Origin: CAZTTH01 sp964615975
GTDB taxonomy: Bacteria > Verrucomicrobiota > Lentisphaeria > JABSQK01 > JAJFLO01
Direction: 5' to 3'
Length of the DNA: 22,429 nucleotides
Assembly: GCA_964615975.1 (NCBI GenBank)
Contig: CAZTTH010000055.1
Span: forward strand, 1 to 22,429
Part shown: positions 8,174-14,895 of the stretch, in pieces
Numbering within the stretch: position 1 is the first letter of the stretch
Layout of the letters: each line of letters starts with the position of its first letter
The notes under the pieces: model-generated
What the model was told of the DNA's origin: nothing
What the model saw: only the letters and a program-made list of their open reading frames with translations
Databases searched by the model: none
Position numbers and translations under genes: made by a program

Positions 8174-8196
8174 AAAATTTTTCCATGAAAAATTTT
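8174..8196 (-). promoter_or_regulatory. AT-only hairpin abutting the start codon of the ClpX-like gene
   Basis: A perfect 9-bp inverted repeat, AAAATTTTT / AAAAATTTT with a 5-base loop, ends directly at the ATG at 8173 (minus strand). In RNA it would be an all A-U stem covering the place of the ribosome-binding site, where no Shine-Dalgarno is seen. The loop holds another ATG that opens a 12-codon frame (8186 down to 8148) overlapping the true start out of frame. A heat-labile translational control element is possible; chance in an AT-rich spacer is also possible. Confidence 0.4.
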
Positions 8197-8231
8197 AAGA
8201 TTAAATTGTAGCGGCATAATTAGTAAAGCCA

Positions 8232-8708
8232 TTAAAATTTTCCTTGGAGTACCTTCTGCAATTCCAATTGGAATTCCTGCAAATCCTCGTCGGTCGGTTT
8301 GGCCGTTGAATCACCCTTTGGTGCCAACCCCAGGCGTCCCATCGCATCGAGATACCATTCGGCTTTGGCGCCTGATTTAAAGGTGACATCCCCACTCATC
8401 ACCGCGCCGGGGCGCACGACCTTGCTCAGGTTGACCGTGGTCTTGCCGGCGCTGGCTGGAATGGATTCATCAGCGTCGACAACATTGCCTCTGTCCGCCT
8501 TCAGTTTTTCCTTGATCATCTCGGCCTTCTTCAATTTGGCGTCATCGAATTTTTTCCAATTCACTTCCAATTCCGTTGAGATCATCCGTAATTCCATATA
8601 GGTCAATTGAATTTGATATTCCTCCTTGAGAATCTTTTGAACATCGGAAAGTGATTTTCCTTCACTTAATAATTGGGCGATGATGATATCGCGTTCGTTT
8701 GTCTCCAT
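8232..8708 (-). CDS. conserved protein of unknown function, HTH-like N-terminus
   Basis: 158 aa, soluble, no named family that I can assign. Residues 6-50 look like a small helical, HTH-like domain (IIAQLLSEGKSLSDVQKIL followed by LTYMELRMISTELEV). Residues 50-72 are charged helix, 73-95 a flexible linker, and 98-158 a second conserved-looking module with VRPGAVMSGDVTF, AEWYLDAMGRLGL and a final helix DEDLQEFQLELQKVL. I recall proteins with this layout in Verrucomicrobia-type genomes, which supports a PVC origin, but cannot verify it here. AAGGAG lies 8 bases before the ATG, a strong ribosome site. It is the first gene of the minus-strand cluster with the ClpX-like ATPase, so an adaptor or regulator of that ATPase is a testable idea. 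Confidence 0.85.
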   Translation of the reverse strand: METNERDIIIAQLLSEGKSLSDVQKILKEEYQIQLTYMELRMISTELEVNWKKFDDAKLKKAEMIKEKLKADRGNVVDADESIPASAGKTTVNLSKVVRPGAVMSGDVTFKSGAKAEWYLDAMGRLGLAPKGDSTAKPTDEDLQEFQLELQKVLQGKF

Positions 8709-8797
8709 ATGCTGGACTCCTTGCTGGGTTAATCTCTGTATTGTTCATATCTAGTTGGTGTGGTTGGATGACATCTGGCTGAGTTGATTTTTTACAT

Positions 8798-8809
8798 CAG
8801 TAGCTACTG
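8798..8809. promoter_or_regulatory. perfect 12-bp palindrome in the divergent spacer
   Basis: CAGTAGCTACTG is a perfect palindrome between the 158-aa gene (minus) and lpxB (plus). It lies just upstream of the candidate lpxB -35 box at 8817-8822. Its size and place fit a dimeric regulator site. A second dyad, ATTAACT-(8)-AGTTAAT, lies at 8876-8897. No regulator can be named. Confidence 0.35.
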
Positions 8810-8816
8810 CGTAAAG

Positions 8817-8846
8817 TTCACGGTGCAATCATTGGCCGGATATACT
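8817..8846 (+). promoter_or_regulatory. candidate sigma70-type promoter for lpxB
   Basis: TTCACG (8817-8822), an 18-base spacer and TATACT (8841-8846) give a 4/6 and 5/6 match to the consensus. Transcription would start near 8853, leaving a leader of about 93 bases that contains the ATTAACT/AGTTAAT dyad at 8876-8897. Confidence 0.4.
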
Positions 8847-8875
8847 GGGAAATAAAGTCGCTGTAATAAAAAATA

Positions 8876-8897
8876 ATTAACTGAATCGAGAGTTAAT
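8876..8897. repeat. 7-bp inverted repeat in the lpxB leader
   Basis: ATTAACT (8876-8882) and AGTTAAT (8891-8897) are perfect inverted repeats with an 8-base spacer. Possible operator or small leader hairpin; AT-rich, so chance is not excluded. Confidence 0.3.
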
Positions 8898-8945
8898 CGA
8901 CAATCATCTTTCCCGCCGGTTCCCGACAGGTTAAGTTAAAATAGT

Positions 8946-10103
8946 ATGCAACCAAATAGATACAATCTTGTCGGGAAAAAAGTATGGATCATTGCCGGAG
9001 AAGAATCTGGTGACCTGTATGGTGCCGAATTGACCCGGATGTTGCACGCGGCGGCTCCGGATTTAATCGTCCAGGGCATGGGGGGTAATCACATGCGCGG
9101 GGCCGGTGTCGAGATCCTGATCGACTCCACCGAACTGGGGGTGGTCGGCATTGTTGAAGTCCTAAAGAACATCTCCCTGTTTTATAAATTGCTTAATGAT
9201 CTGACCGCCATGGCACTGGTCCAGAAGCCGAATGTGGTGGTACTGATAGATTATCCCGGATTTAACCTGCGCCTGGCCAGTAAACTCCGACCATTTGGGA
9301 TCAGGATCGTTTATTATATCAGCCCGCAAGTCTGGGCTTGGAATGCTCGCCGGATACCGCGGATTGCCCGACTCATTGATAAGATGCTGGTCATATTCCC
9401 CTTTGAAAAAGAACTCTATGCCCAAACCAGTCTGAATACGGTTTTTGTTGGTCATCCCCTGGTCTCCCTGATGCGGAAGAAAATCGCTGCCAGTCTGAAC
9501 CATGATCCCTATCTGATTCTCCTACTCCCAGGCAGCCGCTTCAGTGAGATTGACCGTTTGTTGGAACCCATGTACGAAGCTGCCTGTCAGTTATTCCAGC
9601 GCGATAAGAATTTCCGTTTTGTGGTGGCGACTCCGCGTGAAGCGATCAGGGAGCGGGTGCAACAGGTGCTGGCACACTTGCGGATCAAAAGCAATCGCCT
9701 TGCTCCGCCCATTTCAATTGCCTGTGGGGATATGGAAGTCTGGATGCAAAAAGCGATTGCCGGAATTGCCGCCTCCGGCACCGTGACCGTGCAATGTGCC
9801 TGTTTCAATCTGCCGCTGGTGGTGATTTACAAGGTCAATCCCATGACTTACTGGCTGGGTAAAATTCTGATAAAGGTTCGATACATCACCATGGTTAATA
9901 TCATTGCCCGCAAAATAGTTTTTGAAGAATACATTCAGGAAGATATCATCCCCAGCCATCTCGTTGCGGCATTGGAACGAATACTCATCCATGGTTCCCG
10001 GCGTGAGCACACTCTCAAGGACATGGCCACGGTCATCGATGAACTAACCGGTCCAGCCGATCCCAGCCAACTTGCTGCCGAAGAAATCCTCAAGGAATTG
10101 TGA
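8946..10103 (+). CDS. lpxB: lipid-A-disaccharide synthase LpxB
   Basis: 385 aa, full length for the GT19 family. It joins UDP-2,3-diacylglucosamine and lipid X to form the tetra-acyl disaccharide of lipid A at the inner membrane, which implies an LPS-bearing outer membrane. Visible blocks are AGEESGDLYGAEL (17-29), MGGNHMRGAGVE, the acidic LIDYPGFNLRL with D102, SPQVWAWN (126-133), GHPLVS (169-174), LLPGSRFSEI (193-202) and ASGTVTVQ (276-283). In the last block most homologues, as I recall, have ASGTATLE, so Q283 replaces a conserved Glu. The ATG has only a weak upstream AGG. It stands alone on the plus strand; lpxA, lpxC and lpxD are not here. It is convergent with the DegQ-type gene. Confidence 0.96.
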   Translation: MQPNRYNLVGKKVWIIAGEESGDLYGAELTRMLHAAAPDLIVQGMGGNHMRGAGVEILIDSTELGVVGIVEVLKNISLFYKLLNDLTAMALVQKPNVVVLIDYPGFNLRLASKLRPFGIRIVYYISPQVWAWNARRIPRIARLIDKMLVIFPFEKELYAQTSLNTVFVGHPLVSLMRKKIAASLNHDPYLILLLPGSRFSEIDRLLEPMYEAACQLFQRDKNFRFVVATPREAIRERVQQVLAHLRIKSNRLAPPISIACGDMEVWMQKAIAGIAASGTVTVQCACFNLPLVVIYKVNPMTYWLGKILIKVRYITMVNIIARKIVFEEYIQEDIIPSHLVAALERILIHGSRREHTLKDMATVIDELTGPADPSQLAAEEILKEL

Positions 10104-10163
10104 GTCTTGCCATTTGATGATTAATCGAATCCTTGTGGGGATTCAGTGTGTTTGCCATCATGA

Positions 10164-10204
10164 ATCGGCTTCTGAGGCCATGATTAGTGATTTGCCGAGC
10201 CGAT
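10164..10204. repeat. 7-bp inverted repeat between convergent lpxB and degQ
   Basis: ATCGGCT (10164-10170) and AGCCGAT (10198-10204) are perfect inverted repeats with a 27-base loop, in the 114-base gap between the two convergent genes. A smaller hairpin, GAATCC/GGATTC, lies just upstream, soon after the lpxB stop codon. Neither has a T-run, so a terminator role is only possible. Confidence 0.25.
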
Positions 10205-10217
10205 CATTGACGCGCAA

Positions 10218-11744
10218 TCATTTATCCTTGATTACCAGATAGCGGCTGCTTCCATTGCTCCAGACATAAAGCAGAACTGAATTGCCACTTAATTTGCGCG
10301 TTACCTTGAACGCCTGCTCGCGATTCTTCACTTGGACGCGGTTGATTTCAATTATCACATCACCCTCACGCAGACCATACTGATATGCGGGAGCATTCGG
10401 TTCAACCTGAATAACGACAACTCCTTCCAAGGTTGAGGGCAGCCCATATTTCTGACGGATTCCGGAATTGAGATTATCAATGGCAATGCCGGCGAATAAG
10501 GTGTTGGTTCCGGTTTCGTTCGGCGGGATCATGCCACCGGATATTTCATTGCCGGGATGATCGGTCAAGGTAGTTTTGAGTGCAACTTCCTGACCATCAC
10601 GGAGCACAGTCAGAGTGACTTCATTGTTGGGACCGGCTTCGGCTACCATCAAGCGTAAATGACGGACATCATCGACATTCTTGCCGTTGAATTTTATGAT
10701 CACATCGCCATTTTTGATTCCCGCCTTTTCCGCCGGACTGCCTTCGGTAACTTCGCTGACCAACGCGCCACGAGCTTCAGGAAGGGTAAAATTCTCGGCC
10801 AGTTCCTGGGTTATTTCCTGGATCATCACGCCGAGGAAGCCCCGCGCGACACGCCCGTCATTCAATAAGTGTTTCATGACCATTTTCGCGAGGTTGATGG
10901 GAACCGCGAATCCGATGCCCTGATTGCCGCCGCTGCGACTGATGATCGCGGTGTTAATCCCTATCAGCCTTCCCTGGGCATCAACCAGGGCGCCGCCTGA
11001 ATTACCGGGATTGATCGAAGCATCGGTTTGTATGAAATCTTCATAATCGGTAATCCCAATATTGCCGCGCCCGATGGCGCTGACAATGCCACTGGTGACA
11101 GTCTGGCCGACCCCAAAGGGGTTGCCGATCGCCACCACATAATCGCCAACCTCGATGTAGTTGCTGTCTCCAAATGTGATTGCCGGCAAATCCTGTGCCT
11201 CTATTTTTAATACCGCGATGTCGGTTTTCGGATCCATTCCGATTACCTTGGCGGGATATTCCTTTTTGGAGTCAACAAATGCGACATGCACTTCGTCGGC
11301 ATTTTCGATGACGTGATTGTTGGTCAGGATATACCCGTCACGAGTAACAATCACCCCCGATCCCAGGCTTTGTTCCTTGCGATCGCGTGGTTTCCACTGG
11401 TGCTGATCATCATCGGGATCACCAAAAAACCGGCGAAAAAAAGGATCGCTGAAAAATGGCATCATTTGCATTTGATTCATCCCTTTGGAGATTTTGGTCG
11501 AGAAGACATTGACCACGCTGGGGGATACTTTTTTTATCATTGGCGCGATGCTGGTGGCGGCTTTTATTTCGGGATTCAGCGGGGAGGGATCCAATTCAAT
11601 GGGCGCCTGAGATTCACTTCTCTTTTCACCAAATGGCCACCAATCAACGGCATAATTGGTGGAATTGTAGCACAGCAGAATCGTGAGCGACAGCAGGGTG
11701 ATCGTGGCAATGATTTTGAAACTGAATTGAGTAATTCTGGGCAT
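10218..11744 (-). CDS. degQ: Do-family periplasmic serine protease (DegP/DegQ-like)
   Basis: 508 aa. An N-terminal hydrophobic stretch (residues 9-25) is a signal peptide or anchor. The trypsin-like domain has the complete triad: H144 in TNNHVIENA, D175 in DPKTDIAVLK and S249 in NPGNSGGAL. Two PDZ domains follow, roughly 295-390 and 410-505; the first has RGFLGVMIQEI and SPAEKAGIKNGDVI, the second GVVVIQVEPNAPAYQYGLREGDVI. This two-PDZ layout is that of DegP/DegQ, which degrade or refold misfolded envelope proteins. A Gln/Met-rich insert near 88-115 (MNQMQMMPFFSDPFF) matches the LA-loop position. AAGGAG lies 8 bases before the ATG. Whether it is nearer DegP or DegQ cannot be told by eye. The 604 bases upstream carry no gene. 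Confidence 0.95.
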   Translation of the reverse strand: MPRITQFSFKIIATITLLSLTILLCYNSTNYAVDWWPFGEKRSESQAPIELDPSPLNPEIKAATSIAPMIKKVSPSVVNVFSTKISKGMNQMQMMPFFSDPFFRRFFGDPDDDQHQWKPRDRKEQSLGSGVIVTRDGYILTNNHVIENADEVHVAFVDSKKEYPAKVIGMDPKTDIAVLKIEAQDLPAITFGDSNYIEVGDYVVAIGNPFGVGQTVTSGIVSAIGRGNIGITDYEDFIQTDASINPGNSGGALVDAQGRLIGINTAIISRSGGNQGIGFAVPINLAKMVMKHLLNDGRVARGFLGVMIQEITQELAENFTLPEARGALVSEVTEGSPAEKAGIKNGDVIIKFNGKNVDDVRHLRLMVAEAGPNNEVTLTVLRDGQEVALKTTLTDHPGNEISGGMIPPNETGTNTLFAGIAIDNLNSGIRQKYGLPSTLEGVVVIQVEPNAPAYQYGLREGDVIIEINRVQVKNREQAFKVTRKLSGNSVLLYVWSNGSSRYLVIKDK

Positions 11745-11854
11745 ATACTTTCTCCTTGTAATTCATGATTAAGTGTTGCGGATTTATCAATAAGACCAGT
11801 GGTAGCGAAAAAAGATTCATTAAAACACAAAAAACAGCATTGGTACTCAAGATC

Positions 11855-12344
11855 CTCCCAGACTCGAACAAGCTGAGGAGTGTTCAACGCGACCGGGACA
11901 TAACCTTTATTTGAAATTCACGCGTCAGAACGTGTCTTCCAACGCGTGGAATATATCCCTGATACATGAAGTCACTTTCACCTTGATGAAACGAATCGAG
12001 AGTATAACAGCCCTAGGACCATTGGCGGGAAATTGTGACGCAAGTCTCCGGAACTGCGTCCAAGCTCAGGTCGGGAGACCAGTATGGGGCTGGCGTAATC
12101 ATGAGGGTAATCGACGTTGGTATCCAGGCTTAAAGCAGCAGATTGGACATTCATTGCTTTGCGGCAGTCCTGTACGCGGGGCTGGACTCCAATCGGTGCT
12201 AAAAAGCTACAATGCGGGACAGTATTCCAATCTGGGCTAACCCCATGCGGAGACCTGAACGACTTTGAAATCCCCGGCAAATGCTGTTGATTACTGCGAT
12301 ACAGCATAATGTCACAATCAGGGATGTGGTGCGATCTGAAGCAC
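11855..12344 (+). ncRNA. candidate structured RNA in the acyP-degQ gap (strand uncertain)
   Basis: The gap at 11745-12348 has no believable gene but shows nested complementary segments. Domain I: CTCCC-a-GAC (11855-11863) with GTCGGGAG (12070-12077); CTGAG (11873-11877) with CTCAG (12065-12069); ACGC (11887-11890) with GCGT (12056-12059); CCGGGAC (11893-11899) with GTC-t-CCGG (12044-12051). Inside lie a 10-bp hairpin (11916-11952, one bulged G) and GTCAC (11971-11975) with GTGAC (12035-12039). Domain II: GTATGGGG (12082-12089) with CCCCATGC (12241-12248), enclosing CAGATTGGA (12139-12147) with TCCAATCTG (12226-12234) and small hairpins at 12166-12188 and 12197-12210. Domain III: ATCCC/GGGAT (12270-12274, 12321-12325) around ATGCTGT/ACAGCAT (12281-12307). 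One U-G pair and a possible GGTC-GGGA-GACC hairpin (12069-12080) favour the plus strand; a T-rich run downstream on the minus strand (plus-strand 11822-11838) argues the other way. Bases 11745-11854 hold only the degQ ribosome site and AT-rich DNA. Confidence 0.4.
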
Positions 12345-12348
12345 TTTA

Positions 12349-12618
12349 CTAGACGATGAGGAACGATTTTTCACCGGCAACCGGGGATTGTTGTGCCAGA
12401 ATGATATCCGTGACCTGCGCTAATGCAGGGCCGCTGCGCAGCTCTTTGAGGAAGCGGGCAATGGTTTGATCCTCTCCCTGAACTTCTAATTCAACGGTGT
12501 TGTCGGACTGGTTTTTTACCCATCCGGTCAAATTCAGCAAGTCAGCATGGCGCAGGCAGAAATAGCGATACCCCACTCCTTGCACCCGTCCTTTTACTAT
12601 CATGTGGTAACGTATCAT
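12349..12618 (-). CDS. acyP: acylphosphatase
   Basis: 89 aa, the standard size. It hydrolyses acyl-phosphate bonds in the cytoplasm. The family signature is intact: GRVQGVGYRYF at 10-20 with the phosphate-binding R18, and GWVKNQSDNTVELEVQG from 32 with the catalytic N36. No Shine-Dalgarno is visible before the ATG at 12618; a second Met at codon 6 (MIVKGRVQG) is a possible start. The gene is 63 bases after tpx on the same strand, so the two may share a transcript. The spacer holds the palindrome GGTGATCACC at 12648-12657. PlsY in the first operon uses acyl-phosphate, but nothing here ties the two. Confidence 0.94.
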   Translation of the reverse strand: MIRYHMIVKGRVQGVGYRYFCLRHADLLNLTGWVKNQSDNTVELEVQGEDQTIARFLKELRSGPALAQVTDIILAQQSPVAGEKSFLIV

Positions 12619-12681
12619 TCAAGACAAAATCAGAATTCAGGGTTTCCGGTGATCACCCTTAATGAGCATCAGATTTGAACT

Positions 12682-13191
12682 CTAACCGCGCAATTCCCGG
12701 GCTTTGGCCAGGATGGCATCGTAATTCGGATGATGGGTAATTTCCGGCACGTATTCGACATAACGCAGGGTATTCTTAATGTCAACGATAAATACTGCCC
12801 GACAGAGAATGCGGATATCCGGTATCAATACCCCATAGGCATAGCCGAATTCCAAATATTTATGATCGCTCAAAACCTGCAGTCGTTTGGAGTCAATATT
12901 TTCGGCGCCGCAGAATCGACTCATTGCCACGGGAAGGTCACAACTAATGGTGTAGAATGACACATCCGTCAGCTTCGCCGCTTCCTGATTGAACCGTTTT
13001 GTTTGCAGGGCGCATATTTCGGTGTCCAGTGAGGGAACCACGCTGAAGATACGCAGTTTGCCATTGGTTTCACTGAGTTTGAAATCGGTGACCAGATCTT
13101 TACGCAATGTGGCTTCGGGGGCGCTTTCTCCCGACCGCACTTCATTGCCAGCGAGATTGAGGGGATTTCCTTTCAGGGTTACAGTTCTCAT
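12682..13191 (-). CDS. tpx: thiol peroxidase Tpx
   Basis: 169 aa, an atypical 2-Cys peroxiredoxin that reduces peroxides using thioredoxin. The peroxidatic site is PSLDTEICALQT, with T57 and C60, and the resolving cysteine is C94 in SRFCGAEN, matching the C61 and C95 pair of E. coli Tpx. The C-terminal block has CRAVFIVD and YVEYVPEITHHPNYD, the usual Tpx ending. It starts at 13191 with AGGAG 5 bases upstream. A candidate promoter (TTGACT, 17 bases, AATCAT) lies upstream on the minus strand. It is divergent from purD across a 435-base spacer. Confidence 0.97.
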   Translation of the reverse strand: MRTVTLKGNPLNLAGNEVRSGESAPEATLRKDLVTDFKLSETNGKLRIFSVVPSLDTEICALQTKRFNQEAAKLTDVSFYTISCDLPVAMSRFCGAENIDSKRLQVLSDHKYLEFGYAYGVLIPDIRILCRAVFIVDIKNTLRYVEYVPEITHHPNYDAILAKARELRG

Positions 13192-13215
13192 ATCATCTCC
13201 TTTTATTGTTAGCGA

Positions 13216-13244
13216 ATGATTATTCCATCATTTGATTAAGTCAA
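13216..13244 (-). promoter_or_regulatory. candidate sigma70-type promoter for tpx
   Basis: On the minus strand TTGACT (13244-13239), a 17-base spacer and AATCAT (13221-13216) match the consensus at 5/6 and 4/6. The start point would fall near 13209, giving a short leader of about 18 bases that carries the AGGAG ribosome site. Confidence 0.45.
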
Positions 13245-13380
13245 TATCATGAATGAACGGGTGAAAATCATGACAATGAACCTACTATTTACTCACCCAT
13301 AACTCAAATGGAATGGTGATAATTTAATCATGGGAACCGGTCGATTATTCCCGGAAATTGTTCTTCGTCTTAAGTATATC

Positions 13381-13409
13381 GTGACATTGGAAAACAACCT
13401 GGCTATAAT
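13381..13409 (+). promoter_or_regulatory. strong sigma70-type promoter upstream of purD (distal)
   Basis: GTGACA (13381-13386), exactly 17 bases, then TATAAT (13404-13409): 5/6 and 6/6 matches with ideal spacing. Transcription would start near 13416, so the RNA would begin with the long stem at 13427-13470. No gene lies between this promoter and purD. It could drive purD with a leader of about 210 bases, or a short RNA. Confidence 0.55.
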
Positions 13410-13426
13410 TAGGCATCGAATTCCTG

Positions 13427-13470
13427 ATTATAACCGATTGACTGTCACCTCACTGTCAATCGGTTATGAT
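13427..13470 (+). repeat. long inverted repeat, 13-bp perfect core
   Basis: ATAACCGATTGAC (13430-13442) and GTCAATCGGTTAT (13455-13467) are perfect inverted repeats with a 12-base loop. Three more pairs, one of them T-G, extend the stem to 13427/13470, so on the plus strand it could be a 16-pair hairpin. It sits 11 bases after the predicted start of the distal promoter. No T-run follows, so an operator or a 5'-end stem is more likely than a plain terminator. Confidence 0.6.
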
Positions 13471-13488
13471 CCGGAAATATTATGAGGC

Positions 13489-13517
13489 TTGACAAGGCCT
13501 TGTCATTGCTTAATAAT
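13489..13517 (+). promoter_or_regulatory. purD-proximal promoter overlapped by a 14-bp palindrome
   Basis: TTGACA (13489-13494), 17 bases, then AATAAT (13512-13517) match the consensus at 6/6 and 5/6. The perfect palindrome GACAAGGCCTTGTC (13491-13504) overlaps the -35 box and spacer, the classic place for a repressor site. Its sequence differs from the E. coli PurR box. The leader of about 100 bases holds a repeat of AGACCAAT (13530-13537 and 13563-13570). Confidence 0.6.
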
Positions 13518-13574
13518 AACCGCGTAAATAGACCAATGACTGAGCAGTATCCTCGTGGACACAGACCAATCACA

Positions 13575-13600
13575 ACCCGGTAGATGATTTCCGACCGGGT
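13575..13600 (+). promoter_or_regulatory. hairpin in the purD leader, just before the ribosome site
   Basis: ACCCGGT (13575-13581) and ACCGGGT (13594-13600) are perfect inverted repeats with a 12-base loop, ending 11 bases before the AAGAG that is the likely ribosome site. It is GC-rich and should form in RNA. I do not recognise a known riboswitch. Confidence 0.45.
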
Positions 13601-13626
13601 AATCCAAGCTAAGAGATATGGCACTT

Positions 13627-14886
13627 ATGAGAATAATGGTAATTGGAGGAGGTGGCAGGGAACACGCCCTGGCATGGAAAATTTCTCAGAGCCCGCGGGT
13701 CGCAAAAGTATATGCATGTCCCGGCAATGATGGGATGAAGGCAGCCGGGGTGGAATGCGTCGATTTGAACCACATCGATGCAATTTGTGAATTTGCCCGG
13801 CGCGAGAGAATTGACTTGACGGTTGTTGGCCCCGAAAGATTGCTGTGTGACGGTATCGTTGATGTTTTCAATGCCGCCGGGCTGAAGATCTTCGGCCCCG
13901 GCAAACACGCGGCTCAGTTGGAAGGAAGCAAATGGTTCGCGAAACAATTCATGCGAACTCATGGTATTCCGACCGGGGCTGCTGATAGGTTTACCGATCC
14001 TGACCTGGCCCTCGCCGCCTTGCGCGCTGCCTCATACCCCCTGGTGGTCAAGGCCGATGGCTTGGCAGCCGGCAAAGGGGTGGTCGTGGCATCAACCCGG
14101 GAACAGGCGGAGAATGCGATCCATGATTGTTTCAACGGCGCTTTCGGGAGCGCGGGACAGACGGTGATTATCGAAGAATTCATTGCGGGTGAAGAAGTGT
14201 CGATAATGGCTTTGGTTGATCAACATACCATAATTCCCCTGGCTAGCGCTCAGGATCACAAACAATTGCTGGATGGCGATCGCGGTCCCAATACCGGCGG
14301 GATGGGCGCTTACTCGCCATCGCGGTCACTTCCTCAGTTCAATCCCGACGAAATCATGGAGCAGGTTCTGCGGCCGTTTCTGCGGGGATGCCAGAAGGAG
14401 CGATTGAATTATCATGGAATTATATATGCCGGGTTGATGATCAGTGAATCGGGGCCGAAAGTATTGGAATTTAATGTTCGCTTTGGTGATCCGGAAACGC
14501 AAGCCATATTAATGCGGCTGGAGAGTGATTTGGTGTCGGTGTTATTGGGCTGCGTGGAAGATCGCCTGGCCAATTTCGAGTTGGCCTGGTCAAAGGATCA
14601 ATCAGTGTGTATCGTATTAACATCTCCGGGGTATCCGGGAGAATATAGAAAAGGATTGCCAATTACGGGAATCGCAGCAGCGGAAGAAGAAGGCGCGATG
14701 GTTTTTCACGCCGGGACAAAGCTTCAGGATGAAAGTTGGATCACCAATGGTGGCCGTGTTCTTGGGATCACCACCCGCGGCAAGACCATTGGAGACGCCT
14801 GCCAAAAGGCATATCGGGCAACCGCCCGAATCCATTGGGATGGCATCCACTATCGTCGGGATATCGGGAGCAAAGCAGTTAAATGA
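13627..14886 (+). CDS. purD: phosphoribosylamine-glycine ligase PurD
   Basis: About 420 aa. It makes glycinamide ribonucleotide from phosphoribosylamine, glycine and ATP, step two of purine synthesis. The N-terminal VIGGGGREHALAWK, the ATP-grasp region with GLAAGKGVVVAST, and DHKQLLDGDRGPNTGGMGAYSPS and EFNVRFGDPETQ are all as in the family. I choose ATG 13627 because AAGAG (13611-13615) is then 11 bases away and the product starts like other PurD proteins; an in-frame ATG at 13618 adds three residues but leaves only 2 bases after the AAGAG. Two candidate promoters and several dyads lie upstream. A glycosyltransferase gene follows after 9 bases. No other pur gene is nearby. Confidence 0.96.
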   Translation: MRIMVIGGGGREHALAWKISQSPRVAKVYACPGNDGMKAAGVECVDLNHIDAICEFARRERIDLTVVGPERLLCDGIVDVFNAAGLKIFGPGKHAAQLEGSKWFAKQFMRTHGIPTGAADRFTDPDLALAALRAASYPLVVKADGLAAGKGVVVASTREQAENAIHDCFNGAFGSAGQTVIIEEFIAGEEVSIMALVDQHTIIPLASAQDHKQLLDGDRGPNTGGMGAYSPSRSLPQFNPDEIMEQVLRPFLRGCQKERLNYHGIIYAGLMISESGPKVLEFNVRFGDPETQAILMRLESDLVSVLLGCVEDRLANFELAWSKDQSVCIVLTSPGYPGEYRKGLPITGIAAAEEEGAMVFHAGTKLQDESWITNGGRVLGITTRGKTIGDACQKAYRATARIHWDGIHYRRDIGSKAVK

Positions 14887-14895
14887 GTAGAATCA

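Noticed and set aside
11841..11885. A GTTCGAGTC T-loop-like string on the minus strand, suggesting a tRNA or tmRNA end
   Set aside because: The flanking bases do not form a 5-bp T stem, and no acceptor partner, anticodon arm or tag reading frame is found.
11868..12075. 6S RNA (ssrS) resemblance of the first RNA domain
   Set aside because: Length and some end motifs fit, but the interior has a separate hairpin and no single long rod with a central bubble; kept only as an unnamed structured RNA.
12067..12082. SRP-RNA-like hairpin CAGGTC-GGGA-GACCAG
   Set aside because: The conserved AGCAGCC side and GGAA loop of SRP helix 8 are missing.
11911..12240. 109-aa open frame, plus strand, and a 109-aa frame on the minus strand at 11978-12307
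   Set aside because: No ribosome site, no family resemblance, unlike the local codon pattern, and both lie across the paired RNA segments.
13618..13626. Earlier ATG of purD
   Set aside because: Only 2 bases separate it from AAGAG; the ATG at 13627 fits spacing and family start better, though either is possible.
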